Origin: Paenibacillus agricola
GTDB lineage: Bacteria > Bacillota > Bacilli > Paenibacillales > NBRC-103111
Reading direction: 5' to 3'
DNA length: 59,714 nucleotides
Assembly (NCBI RefSeq): GCF_011440305.1
Contig: NZ_JAAOIW010000027.1
Span: 1 to 59,714 of the forward strand
Of the stretch, positions 1 through 10,513 are shown one piece after another (position 1 is the stretch's first letter; every line of letters begins with the position of its first letter). A model generated the notes under the pieces. The model did not search any database. It was not told where the DNA came from and saw only the letters and a list, made by a program, of their open reading frames with translations. Both the position numbers and the translations under genes were made by a program.

Positions 1-8
1 AAGCAACC

Positions 9-125
9 GTTTGGTGATGATGGCAGAGGGGAACCACACGTTCCCATCTCGAACACGACCGTTAAGCCCTCTAGCGCCAATGGTACTTGAACCGCAGGGT
101 TCTGGGAGAGTAGGACATTGCCAAG
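9..125 (+). rRNA. rrf: 5S ribosomal RNA
   Basis: About 117 bases with the Firmicute 5S pattern: a central GGAACCACACGTTCCCATCT segment, CGAACACGACCGTTAAGCCC, and a 3' GGGAGAGTAGGAC before the closing helix. The 5' TTTGGTGATGATGG and 3' CATTGCCAAGC ends form the terminal helix. It is the last gene of an rRNA operon whose 16S and 23S genes lie before the window. Exact ends may be off by one or two bases. Confidence 0.93.
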
Positions 126-146
126 CAATAGTATCAACGAAACATG

Positions 147-185
147 AAAAGCTCTTCTGGAAGATCTCCAGTTGGGCTTTTTTTG
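147..185 (+). terminator. rRNA operon terminator
   Basis: Stem AAAGCTC (148-154) pairs with GGGCTTT (174-180). An inner CTGGA/TCCAG stem follows, then a run of T. It lies about 20 bases after 5S and ends the upstream rRNA operon. Confidence 0.85.
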
Positions 186-282
186 CTTTATTAAAGCATG
201 CCTTAATTTGTCTTTATTAAGCACATAGTTAAGGTATAACAAAAGTGCATAAAGCCAAAAATAAATAGAAATGATCCCCCAG

Positions 283-310
283 TTGCAAATTATCTGAAAA
301 CTGCTATAAT
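283..310 (+). promoter_or_regulatory. SigA-type promoter of the ctsR operon
   Basis: TTGCAA (283-288), a 16-base spacer and a perfect TATAAT (305-310). The CtsR operator begins 8 bases downstream, so bound repressor would cover the start site. Confidence 0.75.
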
Positions 311-318
311 AAAGTTAA

Positions 319-335
319 AGTCAAAGAAAGTCAAA
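319..335 (+). promoter_or_regulatory. CtsR operator
   Basis: Two identical heptads AGTCAAA separated by GAA. This is a perfect match to the known CtsR heptad direct repeat (RGTCAAA-NAN-RGTCAAA). It sits between the -10 box and the ctsR ribosome binding site, so the operon should be autorepressed and induced by heat or protein damage. A third partial AAGTCAA follows at 334-340. Confidence 0.9.
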
Positions 336-367
336 GTCAATTTACTTCTTTTAAGGAGGTCGAATTG

Positions 368-829
368 ATGCGTAATGTCTCAGAAATCATCGAACAATAT
401 TTGAAAAACATTTTACATTTAAGCGATGAAGGCATTGTAGATATCCAACGCAACGATTTGGCGGATCAATTTGATTGTGTTCCTTCTCAAATTAATTATG
501 TCATTAGTACCCGGTTTACTTTGGAAAAAGGCTATGTGGTGGAAAGCAAACGGGGTGGCGGAGGGTATATTCGCATCCAAAAGATTGAGCTTAATGCTCA
601 TGGTTCAGTGCTCGATCTTATTTTTAAGACGATCAGTACAGAGATCGACCAAGGCACTTCTGAAGGCTTGTTGTACCAGTTGGAGGAAAGCGGCTATGTT
701 ACCTCGAGAGAAGCGGCGCTGATGAAAGCGGCAATCTCTAGAGATGTGTTATTGCTGAAGCTGCCAATTCGGGATGAGATTCGAGCCAAGATTTTAAAAG
801 CAATGCTGATTTCCTTGTTGAATAAATAA
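368..829 (+). CDS. ctsR: CtsR, class III heat-shock gene repressor
   Basis: 153 aa, the usual CtsR length. The N-terminal winged helix-turn-helix (about residues 1-70) holds the RGGGGYIRI wing that contacts the operator. The C-terminal half is the dimerisation and degradation domain. ATG 368 was chosen because AAGGAGGT ends 7 bases upstream; the TTG three bases earlier is too close. CtsR represses clp genes at 37 C and is released on heat or by McsB. It is first in ctsR-mcsA-mcsB-clpC and has its own operator upstream. Family assignment is secure. Confidence 0.96.
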   Translation: MRNVSEIIEQYLKNILHLSDEGIVDIQRNDLADQFDCVPSQINYVISTRFTLEKGYVVESKRGGGGYIRIQKIELNAHGSVLDLIFKTISTEIDQGTSEGLLYQLEESGYVTSREAALMKAAISRDVLLLKLPIRDEIRAKILKAMLISLLNK

Positions 830-841
830 GGAGGAATTCTT

Positions 842-1357
842 ATGATTTGTCAGGAGTGCGGCAAAAAACAAGCTACGCTACACTTCACTAAAATTTTGAA
901 CGGGGAAAAGACCGAATTTCATATTTGCGAAACCTGTGCAAGAGAGAAGGGCGAGCTGATCCCGGGAACACCGAATGGATTTTCGATTCACAACCTGTTG
1001 TCTGGCTTATTGGATTTCGATCCAACGAGCCAAGGCTTAACCTCCAAAGCCCAGCCTAGCCGTTGTGACAATTGTGGGCTTACCTACAGCCAGTTTAGCA
1101 AAATAGGCAGGTTTGGCTGCAGTTCTTGTTATAAATATTTTGACGAGAAATTAGATCCTTTGTTTAAACGGGTTCATGGAAACACTATTCACACGGGGAA
1201 GGTTCCCAAACGCTCAGGTGGGTTAATAAAGCATAAGCGGGAAATTGAAGGATTGAAAAAAGAGCTGCTTCACCGAATTGAGAACGAGGAATTTGAAATG
1301 GCAGCCCAATTGCGTGATGAAATACGTGAACTGGAGAAACGAGTATTAGAAGGATAA
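842..1357 (+). CDS. mcsA: McsA, activator of protein arginine kinase McsB
   Basis: 171 aa. Two zinc-binding Cys4 clusters are visible: C3/C6 with C29/C32, then CDNC and CSSC near residues 78-98. The C-terminal third carries a UVR motif (about residues 135-168, rich in K/E/L). In Bacillus, McsA binds McsB, stimulates its kinase activity and helps release CtsR from DNA. The ATG lies 8 bases after AGGAGG, and the gene starts 12 bases after ctsR, so it is cotranscribed. Confidence 0.95.
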   Translation: MICQECGKKQATLHFTKILNGEKTEFHICETCAREKGELIPGTPNGFSIHNLLSGLLDFDPTSQGLTSKAQPSRCDNCGLTYSQFSKIGRFGCSSCYKYFDEKLDPLFKRVHGNTIHTGKVPKRSGGLIKHKREIEGLKKELLHRIENEEFEMAAQLRDEIRELEKRVLEG

Positions 1358-1396
1358 GTTGCTAATTCCAGTTCCCTCAGGCAAGGAGAGAAGCTT

Positions 1397-2473
1397 ATGG
1401 AAATAAATCGTTTTACGGAGCACGCATTAAGTGATTGGATGAAAGGTGATAGCCCCGATTCGGATATCGTGATCAGCAGTAGAGTCCGCATTGCCAGGAA
1501 CCTGCAGTCGTATCCTTTTCCTATGTTATCGACAAGCCAACAATCCAATGAAGTATTGGATACCATGTCAGGTATTTTAGACAATGAGGAGCTCAGTACA
1601 ATAAGCCATTTTACAATCGTGAATCTTGAAGATTTGAATGAGTTGGAGAAGCGGGTGCTTGTTGAAAAGCATTTGATTAGTCCGGCTTTAGCCAATGAAT
1701 CACGCAATGGAGCCGTTATTCTAAGTGATAATGAATCCATTAGTATTATGGTGAATGAAGAAGACCATCTACGAATACAATGCTTGTGCTCGGGATTCCA
1801 GATCAAGGAAGCTTGGGATATGGCCAGCCAGCTTGACGATGTATTTGAGGAATATTTGGAATATGCCTTTGATGAAAAACGTGGTTATTTAACAAGTTGC
1901 CCGACCAATGTCGGTACAGGTATTAGAGCATCCGTGATGATCCATCTTCCCGCGTTGGTGCTTACTCAGCAAATAAACCGAATTTTATCAGCTATTACAC
2001 AGGTAGGCTTAGCGGTTCGAGGCTTATATGGTGAAGGCAGTGAAGCTTTAGGTAATTTATTTCAAATTTCTAACCAAATTACTTTGGGACAGTCCGAGCA
2101 GGAGATTATCGATAATTTATGCGGTGTTGTCCGCCAGTTAATTGAGCATGAACGTGTAGCTCGTGAAAAGCTGCAAATAGACACTAAAGCTAAGCTATTG
2201 GACAAGGTAAGCCGTTCATTTGGCATTATGTCTTATGCAGCTATTATGGACTCTAAAGAAGCCGCCCAGCGGCTGTCTGATGTCCGCCTAGGCATTGATC
2301 TAGGCATCATCAAGAATGTTTCGATGCAGGCTATGAACGAGCTTATGGTGATGACACAGCCTGGGTTTTTGCAGCAGCATGCAGGAGAGAAGCTTAACGC
2401 GGAAGAAAGAGACATCCGGAGAGCACAATTGATTCGAGAAAAGCTAACTTCGGAGCATTTGGAGCAGGCGTAG
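1397..2473 (+). CDS. mcsB: McsB, protein arginine kinase
   Basis: 358 aa, an ATP:guanido phosphotransferase-like protein. Seen motifs: SSRVRIARNL near residue 30 (nucleotide contacts), TSCPTNVGTGIRAS around the conserved Cys168, and RGLYGEGSEALGNLFQISNQ. The enzyme phosphorylates arginines on misfolded proteins and CtsR, marking them for ClpC-ClpP degradation. SD AAGGAG is at 1383-1388. It lies between its activator mcsA and the unfoldase clpC, the normal order. Confidence 0.96.
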   Translation: MEINRFTEHALSDWMKGDSPDSDIVISSRVRIARNLQSYPFPMLSTSQQSNEVLDTMSGILDNEELSTISHFTIVNLEDLNELEKRVLVEKHLISPALANESRNGAVILSDNESISIMVNEEDHLRIQCLCSGFQIKEAWDMASQLDDVFEEYLEYAFDEKRGYLTSCPTNVGTGIRASVMIHLPALVLTQQINRILSAITQVGLAVRGLYGEGSEALGNLFQISNQITLGQSEQEIIDNLCGVVRQLIEHERVAREKLQIDTKAKLLDKVSRSFGIMSYAAIMDSKEAAQRLSDVRLGIDLGIIKNVSMQAMNELMVMTQPGFLQQHAGEKLNAEERDIRRAQLIREKLTSEHLEQA

Positions 2474-2547
2474 CTACACGCCCTACAATTATTATTCTTC
2501 TACTAGGATTCCATATTTCATTCTAAAGACAGGAAGGTGTGTTAGTT

Positions 2548-5001
2548 ATGATGTTTGGAAGATTTACGGAACGTGCGCAGAAAGTGCTGTCTTTAGCTCA
2601 AGAAGAGGCTGTTCGCTTAGGCCATAATAATATTGGTACGGAGCACATTTTACTGGGGCTTATTCGTGAAGGGGAAGGCATTGCTGCCAAAGCTTTAGTA
2701 GCGTTGGGGCTAGGTCTTGAGAAGATACAAGATGAAGTTGAAGCGCTTATTGGCAGAGGCCAGGAGCAACCCACCAATATTGCCTATACACCAAGGGCTA
2801 AAAAGGTAATAGAGCTTTCCATGGATGAAGCGCGCAAGTTGGGTCATACGTATGTAGGCACAGAGCATATCCTGCTAGGCTTGATTCGTGAAGGCGAAGG
2901 CGTAGCGGCACGCGTATTGAACAATTTAGGTGTGAGCCTGAATAAAGCGCGCCAGCAAGTGCTACAGTTGCTAGGAAGCAGCGAAACGGTGTCAACAAGC
3001 CATGCCAATACAGTGAATGTAAATACGCCTACGCTGGATGGATTAGCGCGTGACCTGACGGCATACGCTAAGGAAGGCCATCTGGATCCTGTAATTGGAC
3101 GCAGCAAAGAGATTGAACGTGTTATTCAAGTTCTGAGCCGCAGAACGAAAAACAACCCAGTACTTATCGGAGAGCCTGGAGTAGGTAAAACAGCTATTGC
3201 CGAAGGCTTGGCACAAAAAATTATTAATAATGAAATTCCAGAAACCTTGCGTGATAAACGTGTTATGACTTTGGATATGGGCTCCGTTGTAGCGGGAACC
3301 AAGTACCGCGGCGAGTTCGAAGACCGCTTGAAAAAAATCATGGATGAAATTCGCCAAGCTGGCAACATCGTGTTGTTCATTGACGAATTACACACCTTGA
3401 TTGGAGCTGGCGGAGCAGAGGGTGCTATTGATGCATCCAATATTCTGAAGCCGGCACTTGCCCGCGGCGAGCTCCAATGCATTGGCGCCACTACTTTGGA
3501 TGAGTACCGAAAATATATCGAGAAGGATGCCGCTTTGGAAAGACGTTTTCAACCTATTACGGTTGACCAGCCGTCACCAGAAGAAGCCATTCAAATCCTG
3601 TTTGGTTTGCGCGACCGTTATGAAGCCCATCACCGCGTGAAGATTACTGACGAAGCCATAGTGCAAGCTGTGAAATTGTCCGACCGTTATATTCCGGATC
3701 GTTTTTTACCGGATAAAGCTATCGATTTGATGGATGAAGCGGGCTCCAAAGTAAGACTTCGCTCTTATACCGTACCACCAGATTTGAAAAAACTGGAAAA
3801 CAAGCTGGAGGATGTACGCAAAGAGAAAGACGCTGCTGTACAAAGCCAAGAGTTCGAGAAAGCCGCTTCTCTTCGTGATACCGAGCAGAAGATGCGTGAG
3901 GAGCTGGACTCCACCAAGAACGATTGGAAAGAAAAACAAGGCAGTATGGATTCCGAGGTAACCCCGGAGGATATCGCCCAAGTTGTCGCAAGCTGGACAG
4001 GTATTCCAGTAGTCAAGCTAGCTGAGGAAGAAACGGAACGCTTGCTCAAGATGGAATCCATCCTGCATGACCGCGTTATTGGCCAGGAGGAAGCTGTTAA
4101 AGCAGTAAGCCGTGCCATCCGCCGTGCAAGAGCAGGCTTGAAAGATCCTAAGCGTCCGATTGGCTCGTTTATTTTCTTAGGTCCTACAGGCGTAGGGAAA
4201 ACCGAGCTGGCACGTGCCTTGGCTGAATCGTTATTCGGTGACGATAATGCTGTAATCCGCATCGACATGTCCGAGTATATGGAGAAGCATTCAACCTCAC
4301 GGTTGGTAGGAGCGCCTCCAGGATATGTGGGCTATGAAGAGGGTGGCCAGCTTACCGAGAAGGTTCGCCGCAAGCCATACTCGGTTGTATTATTGGATGA
4401 AATTGAAAAAGCACATCCGGAGGTATTTAACATCCTGCTGCAAGTGCTCGAGGATGGTCGACTGACGGACTCCAAGGGACGCACAGTAGACTTCCGAAAT
4501 ACCTTAATTATTATGACATCTAATGTAGGTGCCGACGTGATTAAGAAAAATTCGTCACTTGGTTTTACCGCTGCTCAAGATGCGAGTAAAGACTATACGA
4601 ATATGCGCGATAAAGTATTGGGCGAGCTGAAGAAAAGCTTCCGCCCTGAGTTCTTAAACAGATTGGATGAAAGCATTGTATTCCATTCCTTGGCTGAAGA
4701 GCATATTGCGCAAATCGTTACGCTTATGGCTGCAGAACTGCGCAAGCGCCTCAAGGAGCAAGACGTGGACTTCGTGCTTACGGAGAAAGCCAAAGCTTTC
4801 TTGGCCAAAGAAGGCTACGATCCGACCTATGGAGCAAGGCCTTTGCGCAGAGCAATCCAGAAGCATATCGAAGACCGTTTGTCCGAGGAATTACTGCGAG
4901 GTACCATTACTAAAGGCGATTCGCTTTCGATTGACGAAAGAGATGGCGAGCTGGTCGTAGACCGCACGCAGGAAGTAACCACAACTACATTAAATAAATA
5001 A
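2548..5001 (+). CDS. clpC: ClpC, AAA+ unfoldase of the ClpCP protease
   Basis: 817 aa. Two Clp-N repeats (about 1-150, each with [15 protein letters not shown]) bind adaptors and phosphoarginine. The first AAA+ domain has GEPGVGKT near 208 and [11 protein letters not shown] coiled-coil M domain with a UVR-like helix lies near 415-470. The second AAA+ domain has GPTGVGKT near 545 and DEIEKAH. ATG 2548 gives the family N terminus [14 protein letters not shown]; a GTG at 2539 overlaps the SD. It unfolds substrates for ClpP, last in the CtsR-controlled operon. Confidence 0.97.
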   Translation: MMFGRFTERAQKVLSLAQEEAVRLGHNNIGTEHILLGLIREGEGIAAKALVALGLGLEKIQDEVEALIGRGQEQPTNIAYTPRAKKVIELSMDEARKLGHTYVGTEHILLGLIREGEGVAARVLNNLGVSLNKARQQVLQLLGSSETVSTSHANTVNVNTPTLDGLARDLTAYAKEGHLDPVIGRSKEIERVIQVLSRRTKNNPVLIGEPGVGKTAIAEGLAQKIINNEIPETLRDKRVMTLDMGSVVAGTKYRGEFEDRLKKIMDEIRQAGNIVLFIDELHTLIGAGGAEGAIDASNILKPALARGELQCIGATTLDEYRKYIEKDAALERRFQPITVDQPSPEEAIQILFGLRDRYEAHHRVKITDEAIVQAVKLSDRYIPDRFLPDKAIDLMDEAGSKVRLRSYTVPPDLKKLENKLEDVRKEKDAAVQSQEFEKAASLRDTEQKMREELDSTKNDWKEKQGSMDSEVTPEDIAQVVASWTGIPVVKLAEEETERLLKMESILHDRVIGQEEAVKAVSRAIRRARAGLKDPKRPIGSFIFLGPTGVGKTELARALAESLFGDDNAVIRIDMSEYMEKHSTSRLVGAPPGYVGYEEGGQLTEKVRRKPYSVVLLDEIEKAHPEVFNILLQVLEDGRLTDSKGRTVDFRNTLIIMTSNVGADVIKKNSSLGFTAAQDASKDYTNMRDKVLGELKKSFRPEFLNRLDESIVFHSLAEEHIAQIVTLMAAELRKRLKEQDVDFVLTEKAKAFLAKEGYDPTYGARPLRRAIQKHIEDRLSEELLRGTITKGDSLSIDERDGELVVDRTQEVTTTTLNK

Positions 5002-5010
5002 GTCTAAAGA

Positions 5011-5049
5011 AAACACCCTCCACCTAAGCCCAGATGGAGGGTGTTTTTG
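5011..5049 (+). terminator. Terminator of the ctsR-clpC operon
   Basis: Perfect 12-bp stem: AAACACCCTCCA (5011-5022) with TGGAGGGTGTTT (5035-5046), then T residues. It separates the CtsR regulon from radA. Confidence 0.92.
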
Positions 5050-5184
5050 CACGTAAAGGTGGGAAGGGTTTTCATTACTTTCTGAAAATGGTAAACTTTG
5101 ATATACGCAGCCGAATGAAGCGGTAATTCGATTGGCTCGGATAAAAGCAGGTTTTGAAAAACGCATAAAGCAAGGGGAGCATAG

Positions 5185-6546
5185 ATGGCTAAGCAAAAAA
5201 CAAAGTTCTGCTGCCAGGAATGTGGGTACGAATCACCCAAATGGCTAGGGAAATGTCCAGGCTGCCAAGCTTGGAATACATTAATAGAGGAATTGGAAAC
5301 AATAAAGCCACAAATGACACATTCTTCATTGCATACGAAAGAAAAGGCCATTTCTATCATAAATATAAAGAGCGGCGAAGAACAGCGTATCTTAACGGGT
5401 AATAATGAATTGAACCGGGTGTTAGGCGGAGGATTAGTGCCAGGTTCATTGCTGCTGGTAGGTGGTGATCCGGGAATTGGCAAATCGACACTATTACTGC
5501 AAACTTCACATGACCTGACCCAAGTAGGAAAAAAAGTGCTTTATATTTCAGGAGAGGAGTCCATTCGCCAGACCAAGCTGCGTGCGGATAGGCTGAATGC
5601 TTCATCGGAAATGCTTTATGTGCTGTGTGAAACCAATTTGGAGCAGATCGAAGCGGCTATTGATGAGGTTCAACCCGATTTTGTCGTGATTGATTCGATA
5701 CAAACCGTATACCATCCCGCGATCTCTTCGGCACCAGGCAGTGTCTCCCAGGTTAGGGAGTGCACAAGCCATTTTATGCGAATTGCCAAGATCAAAGGTA
5801 TTGCAACGGTATTAGTTGGCCATGTTACTAAAGAAGGTGCTATTGCGGGCCCACGGATGCTGGAGCATATGGTGGATTGCGTGCTTTATTTTGAAGGGGA
5901 ACGGCACCATTCCTACCGGCTGCTGCGTGCTGTAAAAAACCGCTTCGGATCTACGAATGAAATTGGCATATTTGAGATGAGGGAAACTGGGCTTGTGGAG
6001 GTAAGTAATCCTTCTGAATTGTTCCTCTCTGAACGTTCGCTAGGAGTGGCAGGCTCTACGGTCGTGGCTAGTATGGAGGGAACCCGGCCGGTGCTTGTGG
6101 AAATTCAAGCGTTGGTATCATCAACCAACTTTCCTTCGCCACGAAGGATGGCCACGGGTATTGACCATAACCGGCTCTCCTTGATCATTGCAGTATTGGA
6201 AAAGCGAATGGGGATGTTTTTACAAACCCAGGATGCTTATGTCAATGTAGCGGGAGGGATAAAGCTGGATGAGCCAGCTGTAGACTTGGCGATAGCGGTC
6301 TGTATCGCTTCCAGCCTTAGGGACCAACCTACACAGCCTTATGATGTCGTATTTGGCGAAGTTGGGCTGACAGGCGAGGTACGGGGGGTATCCCGGGTCG
6401 ACCAAAGGGTCAAGGAAGCGGAGAAGCTTGGATTTCGCAGGGTTATTGTCCCAGAGAAGAGCTTGAAAGGCTGGACACCTCCTTCAGGTATCGAAGTTAT
6501 AGGCGTCAATACGGTCGCTGAGGCATTAAAGGCAGCATTAGGCTAA
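5185..6546 (+). CDS. radA: RadA (Sms), DNA branch-migration protein
   Basis: 453 aa. An N-terminal Cys4 zinc finger (C10, C13, C24, C27) is followed by a RecA-like core with Walker [10 protein letters not shown] near 93-101, the RadA signature KNRFGST, and a Lon-like C-terminal domain. RadA drives branch migration and D-loop extension in recombinational repair and transformation. ATG 5185 lies 7 bases after AAGGGGAG. It precedes disA, as in Bacillus; RadA is known to interact with and inhibit DisA there. Confidence 0.96.
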   Translation: MAKQKTKFCCQECGYESPKWLGKCPGCQAWNTLIEELETIKPQMTHSSLHTKEKAISIINIKSGEEQRILTGNNELNRVLGGGLVPGSLLLVGGDPGIGKSTLLLQTSHDLTQVGKKVLYISGEESIRQTKLRADRLNASSEMLYVLCETNLEQIEAAIDEVQPDFVVIDSIQTVYHPAISSAPGSVSQVRECTSHFMRIAKIKGIATVLVGHVTKEGAIAGPRMLEHMVDCVLYFEGERHHSYRLLRAVKNRFGSTNEIGIFEMRETGLVEVSNPSELFLSERSLGVAGSTVVASMEGTRPVLVEIQALVSSTNFPSPRRMATGIDHNRLSLIIAVLEKRMGMFLQTQDAYVNVAGGIKLDEPAVDLAIAVCIASSLRDQPTQPYDVVFGEVGLTGEVRGVSRVDQRVKEAEKLGFRRVIVPEKSLKGWTPPSGIEVIGVNTVAEALKAALG

Positions 6547-6579
6547 TAGGGAAAACCGGGATGGGCAGGGAGGAACAAC

Positions 6580-7659
6580 ATGAGCAAGGAAGAAATAAAA
6601 AAAGATGTGATGATTAAGCTATTGCAAATGGTCGCGCCAGGTACTGCTTTCAGAGCAGGATTGGAAAATGTGTTAAGCGCCAAAACAGGTGCTTTAATTG
6701 TTGTTGGCTACAGTCCGGAAGTGATGGCCTTGGTAGATGGCGGCTTTTCGATCAAATGCGATTTTTCACCGAATTACTTATATGAACTAGCCAAAATGGA
6801 TGGAGCGATCATTCTAAGTGAAGATGTGAAAATGATTTTATATGCCAATACGCAGCTAATCCCGGATTCGGCGATTTCCTCCTCAGAAACAGGGATTCGG
6901 CATCGTACCGCTGAGCGGGTTGCCAAGCAAACCTCCAAGCTTGTAGTATCCATCTCGCAGCGGCGTAACGTTATCACCTTATACCAAGGAAATTTGCGAT
7001 ATTCGTTAAAGGATATTGGTGTTATTCTGACCAAAGCGAATCAAGCTATGCAAACGTTAGAACGGTATAAGACGGTATTGGACCAAGCCTTGACTAATTT
7101 GGGCGCTTCCGAATTCGAAGAGCTGGTTGAGCTCCATGATGTGACGAATGTCATCCAAAGAATTGAAATGGTGCTGCGTATCAAAGCAGAGATTAAACGT
7201 TATATCGTGGAGCTGGGAACGGAGGGACGGCTAATAAGTATGCAGCTTGAGGAATTAGTTGGTACACTCGAACATGAAGCCTATCTGGTGCTAAAAGATT
7301 ATGTGAAAGATTTTAATGATGAAAAAATCAAGGATTTGACAAATAGCCTGAAACGGTTGGCATCAGAAGAAATGCTGGATCATTACCATGTGGCTCGGTT
7401 GTTGGGTTATTCAACCGCAAGCAACAGTGCTGAAGAAACCGTTTCCCCTAGAGGTTATCGCGTACTGCACAAAATTCCGCGGATGCCGCCGATAATCATT
7501 CAAAACGTTGTGGAACGATTCGGGCGCCTCCCTCATTTGATGATGGCAACAATCGGAGAATTGGATGAAGTGGAAGGCATTGGTGAAGTGCGGGCAAGGA
7601 CGATCAAGGAAGGTTTGAAAAGAATTCGTGATCAAGTGCTCATTGACCGCCACATTTAA
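6580..7659 (+). CDS. disA: DisA, diadenylate cyclase and DNA integrity scanning protein
   Basis: 359 aa. The DAC domain carries D74-G75-A76 and R107-H108-R109, the two catalytic motifs that make c-di-AMP from ATP. A helical linker leads to a C-terminal helix-hairpin-helix region (about 305-355, with [12 protein letters not shown]) that binds branched DNA. DisA moves along DNA and stops c-di-AMP synthesis at lesions, delaying sporulation. SD GGGAGGAA is at 6569-6576. Both catalytic motifs are intact. Confidence 0.97.
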   Translation: MSKEEIKKDVMIKLLQMVAPGTAFRAGLENVLSAKTGALIVVGYSPEVMALVDGGFSIKCDFSPNYLYELAKMDGAIILSEDVKMILYANTQLIPDSAISSSETGIRHRTAERVAKQTSKLVVSISQRRNVITLYQGNLRYSLKDIGVILTKANQAMQTLERYKTVLDQALTNLGASEFEELVELHDVTNVIQRIEMVLRIKAEIKRYIVELGTEGRLISMQLEELVGTLEHEAYLVLKDYVKDFNDEKIKDLTNSLKRLASEEMLDHYHVARLLGYSTASNSAEETVSPRGYRVLHKIPRMPPIIIQNVVERFGRLPHLMMATIGELDEVEGIGEVRARTIKEGLKRIRDQVLIDRHI

Positions 7660-7732
7660 CTTGCAAACAATCAGAACGTGCCTTAATATAGAAAGAAGTA
7701 TTAGGGTAAAGTAAACCAGAGGTGGACAAAAC

Positions 7733-8467
7733 ATGCTGACAAAATCTCTTCCCAATATTTTCACAATAGGAAATTTATTTTTGGGAATTATTGCGATCAT
7801 TTTCGTCTTTAACAGCAAGCCGGATTTAGCTGCAATTATGGTTATCGTAGCTATGCTATTGGATGGTTTGGATGGACGGGTTGCACGTGCTTTAAATGTA
7901 CAAAGTGAATTTGGCAAAGAACTGGACTCCTTGTCCGATGTAATATCATTTGGTGTAGCGCCCGCTTTTATTATGTATGTGGTAGCCTTTACAGAACTGA
8001 ATGCGCCTACAGCATGGATTGCAACAGCAATCTTCCCTATATGCGGTGCACTTCGTTTAGCACGTTTTAATGTAGTAGCAAGCACGCCAGGTTATTTTAT
8101 AGGCTTGCCTATACCGGCTGCTGGTGGTGTACTTTGTACGTTGGCTCTGTTCCATACGGAATTAAATGCATTTGTATTAGTGCTTAGCACCTTGCTGCTT
8201 TCCTATCTGATGGTCAGTACCGTCAAATATCCCAACTTCAAAAAAATGGGCATTCCCAAGAAGGCTATCTGGATTACACCTGTCGTGGTGATCCTTGCCG
8301 TTGTCATAGCGATTCAATACCCAGGAACCTTATCTAAGATGATCTTCGTACCGCTACTTTTGTATGCGCTGTACGGCTTAAAAAAAAACGCTGAACGACT
8401 ATTTACCAAACGTAAAAGAGCACGTAAGACCATGGATGAAGCCAAGTCGGAAACTAACTCCTTATAA
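7733..8467 (+). CDS. pssA: CDP-diacylglycerol--serine O-phosphatidyltransferase
   Basis: 244 aa, multi-pass membrane protein. The CDP-alcohol phosphatidyltransferase signature DG-x2-AR-x8-G-x3-D-x3-D starts near D44-G45 and is complete (GKELDSLSD end). The product, phosphatidylserine, is the precursor of phosphatidylethanolamine. SD AGAGGTGG is 8 bases before ATG 7733. A basic C-terminal tail (KRKRARK) follows the last helix. In Bacillus subtilis this locus goes straight from disA to yacL, so pssA is an extra gene here. PssA fits better than PgsA by sequence type, but substrate is inferred. Confidence 0.88.
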   Translation: MLTKSLPNIFTIGNLFLGIIAIIFVFNSKPDLAAIMVIVAMLLDGLDGRVARALNVQSEFGKELDSLSDVISFGVAPAFIMYVVAFTELNAPTAWIATAIFPICGALRLARFNVVASTPGYFIGLPIPAAGGVLCTLALFHTELNAFVLVLSTLLLSYLMVSTVKYPNFKKMGIPKKAIWITPVVVILAVVIAIQYPGTLSKMIFVPLLLYALYGLKKNAERLFTKRKRARKTMDEAKSETNSL

Positions 8468-8483
8468 AGATTATTCGAAAATG

Positions 8484-8527
8484 AAAAGCATTTATTTTCC
8501 CCTTGGGAAAATAGATGCTTTTTTTTG
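8484..8527 (+). terminator. Terminator after pssA
   Basis: AAAAGCAT (8484-8491) pairs with ATGCTTTT, and inner ATTTTCCC pairs with GGGAAAAT. The stem has 16 bp and one TT/AG internal loop, followed by about eight T. Confidence 0.9.
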
Positions 8528-8586
8528 TTTTTTTAGCTATCTGAGGATTAGGCAAGAAGCTTTTGGTTCATAATGTTAACGAACCT

Positions 8587-8610
8587 ATATGTATGAAAAT
8601 ATGTATGAAA
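8587..8610 (+). repeat. Tandem 12-base direct repeat before yacL
   Basis: ATATGTATGAAA occurs twice in perfect tandem just upstream of the yacL ribosome binding site. No function is assigned. Confidence 0.7.
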
Positions 8611-8629
8611 AAAGTATGGAGGTGAACCT

Positions 8630-9724
8630 ATGATGAGAAAGTGGATTCAATGTTTATTTGCAGTTATTGGCGGTATATTAGGTTTGGAGTGGAGTACAAG
8701 CATTGGGCAACCCTTATTTACATTCATAGAATCGATAACCGGCATACAAATAGTTGGCCAAAGCTATTGGATGATGCTTGTCGGGTTTTTGGTTTTTTAT
8801 GGAGTAGGGGCTTGGGCTGCCGATTATGGATTAAAGCTAATCCAGCGCGGCGAAGAATGGATAACACGCATACCGATTACCGATTTGGCCGCAGGCATCC
8901 TAGGAATGTCTGCAGGATTACTAGTGACGCTTATATTGCTTACTCCTTTCGAACAAGCAGGCCTATTTTCTCCGTTCTTGCATGTCGTGTTGACAGCGAT
9001 GATTGGTTTTGTAGGATATCGTTTAGGCTACGCTAAAAGAGAAGAGTTTATTGGTTTGCTTTCCAAAAACCGTACTTCGAGAGAGCGGGCGGCATTAGGA
9101 GAAGCTAAAGGGTTTGAGGAACACAAAATCTTGGATACCAGCGTCATCATCGATGGCCGTATTGCCGACATTTGCAAGACTGGATTTATTGAAGGAACCT
9201 TGGTCATACCGGAATTTGTCTTAGAAGAGCTTCAGCATATTGCCGACTCCTCCGATTTATTGAAGAGAAACCGCGGTCGCCGCGGGCTTGATATCCTTAA
9301 TAAAATCCAAAAGGAGCTTGATGTGAAAGTGTTGATCTACGAAGGGGATTTCGAAGAAATTTCCGAGGTGGACAGCAAACTGGTCAAGTTGGCCAAGGTG
9401 TTGCAAGGCAAAGTGATTACGAACGATTTTAATTTAAATAAAGTATGTGAGCTTCAAGGTGTCTCGGTATTGAATATTAATGATTTGGCCAATGCAGTCA
9501 AGCCTGTGGTACTGCCGGGTGAAGAAATTCTGGTGCAGGTCATTAAGGATGGCAAGGAACATGGGCAAGGTGTGGCTTATCTGGATGATGGCACGATGAT
9601 TGTAGTGGAAGGCGGCCGGGAGTTTATTGGAACCACGCTCGAAGTCATGGTAACCAGTGTGCTGCAGACCTCAGCAGGCCGCATGATTTTCGCCAAACCA
9701 AAACTATTGGAAAAAGCACTCTGA
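8630..9724 (+). CDS. yacL: YacL, membrane-anchored PIN/TRAM-domain protein
   Basis: 364 aa. Four hydrophobic segments fill about the first 135 residues. A PIN nuclease-like domain follows, beginning [13 protein letters not shown] (D169) and carrying further acidic residues ([10 protein letters not shown]). A C-terminal TRAM domain (about 290-350) is predicted to bind RNA. The architecture suggests a membrane-tethered RNase, but the substrate is unknown to me. Start: ATG 8630 or the adjacent ATG 8633, after GGAGGTGA. In Bacillus it also lies between disA and ispD. Confidence 0.9.
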   Translation: MMRKWIQCLFAVIGGILGLEWSTSIGQPLFTFIESITGIQIVGQSYWMMLVGFLVFYGVGAWAADYGLKLIQRGEEWITRIPITDLAAGILGMSAGLLVTLILLTPFEQAGLFSPFLHVVLTAMIGFVGYRLGYAKREEFIGLLSKNRTSRERAALGEAKGFEEHKILDTSVIIDGRIADICKTGFIEGTLVIPEFVLEELQHIADSSDLLKRNRGRRGLDILNKIQKELDVKVLIYEGDFEEISEVDSKLVKLAKVLQGKVITNDFNLNKVCELQGVSVLNINDLANAVKPVVLPGEEILVQVIKDGKEHGQGVAYLDDGTMIVVEGGREFIGTTLEVMVTSVLQTSAGRMIFAKPKLLEKAL

Positions 9725-9808
9725 AACGTTTATGATAGAGGAGTGAGCATTTAGGGGGACATACAAAGCCCTGAAGGCGCTATGATGCAGGTAGCAGGTG
9801 AATAGGGA

Positions 9809-10513
9809 ATGGGCCAACTGGCGGTAGTGGTGGTAGCAGCAGGAAAAGGCACACGAATGCGCACTGAAGAGAGCAAGCAATATTTGGAGCTTAATGGAAA
9901 GCCGATCCTTGTACATACTTTAAATCTTTTTCAAAGCATGCCCGAGATTGATTCCATCGTGCTGGTTACTGGTATAGATGATGTAGTGCGCTGTAGGGGC
10001 TACCTAGAGCAGTATGGGCTAACTAAGGTGCATCAAGTTGTGCCAGGTGGGCAAGAACGCCAGGATTCCGTTTACAAAGGCTTGCAAGCCCTTGCCGCGG
10101 ATACGGAATGGGTCATGGTGCATGATGGGGTCCGGCCTTTTGCGGCCAAGGAACACATCATCGCTTGCTGGCATCAAGCTATAGAAACGGGAGCAGCTGT
10201 CTTGGCGGTGCCCGTTAAGGACACGATCAAAATAGTCGACCAGTCGGGGACGATCAGGTCGACGCCGGATCGGCGCAGCTTGTGGGCTATTCAAACCCCA
10301 CAAGCTTTTCGCTGTTCTTTGCTGCTGCAAGCTTATGAGCAGGCAGCCGAGGAAGGCTTCATCGGCACAGATGATGCCATGCTGGTTGAAAGGATGGGCG
10401 TAAGCGTCCAGGTGGTAGAAGCGGACTATTACAATATTAAAATTACGACGCCTGAGGATTTGCCTTGGGCCAATTGGATTATTCACAATGTTAGGGGAGA
10501 GAAGCAACCATGA
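9809..10513 (+). CDS. ispD: IspD, 2-C-methyl-D-erythritol 4-phosphate cytidylyltransferase
   Basis: 234 aa. N-terminal nucleotide-binding AAGKGTRM, then [23 protein letters not shown] and [11 protein letters not shown] are all present. It attaches CMP to MEP in the non-mevalonate isoprenoid pathway. ATG 9809 is preceded by AGGTGAATAGGGA. The stop overlaps the ispF start by 4 bases (ATGA), implying translational coupling with the enzyme two steps later. Confidence 0.95.
   Translation: MGQLAVVVVAAGKGTRMRTEESKQYLELNGKPILVHTLNLFQSMPEIDSIVLVTGIDDVVRCRGYLEQYGLTKVHQVVPGGQERQDSVYKGLQALAADTEWVMVHDGVRPFAAKEHIIACWHQAIETGAAVLAVPVKDTIKIVDQSGTIRSTPDRRSLWAIQTPQAFRCSLLLQAYEQAAEEGFIGTDDAMLVERMGVSVQVVEADYYNIKITTPEDLPWANWIIHNVRGEKQP

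Noticed and set aside
11-220. A 69-codon reading frame over the 5S gene and terminator
   Set aside because: It overlaps a clear 5S rRNA and has no SD.
1270-1806. A 178-codon minus-strand frame over mcsA-mcsB
   Set aside because: Antisense shadow of two conserved genes; low-complexity serine-rich translation.
4770-4790. Box-like GTGCTTACGGAGAAAG within clpC
   Set aside because: Inside coding sequence and without the hairpin.
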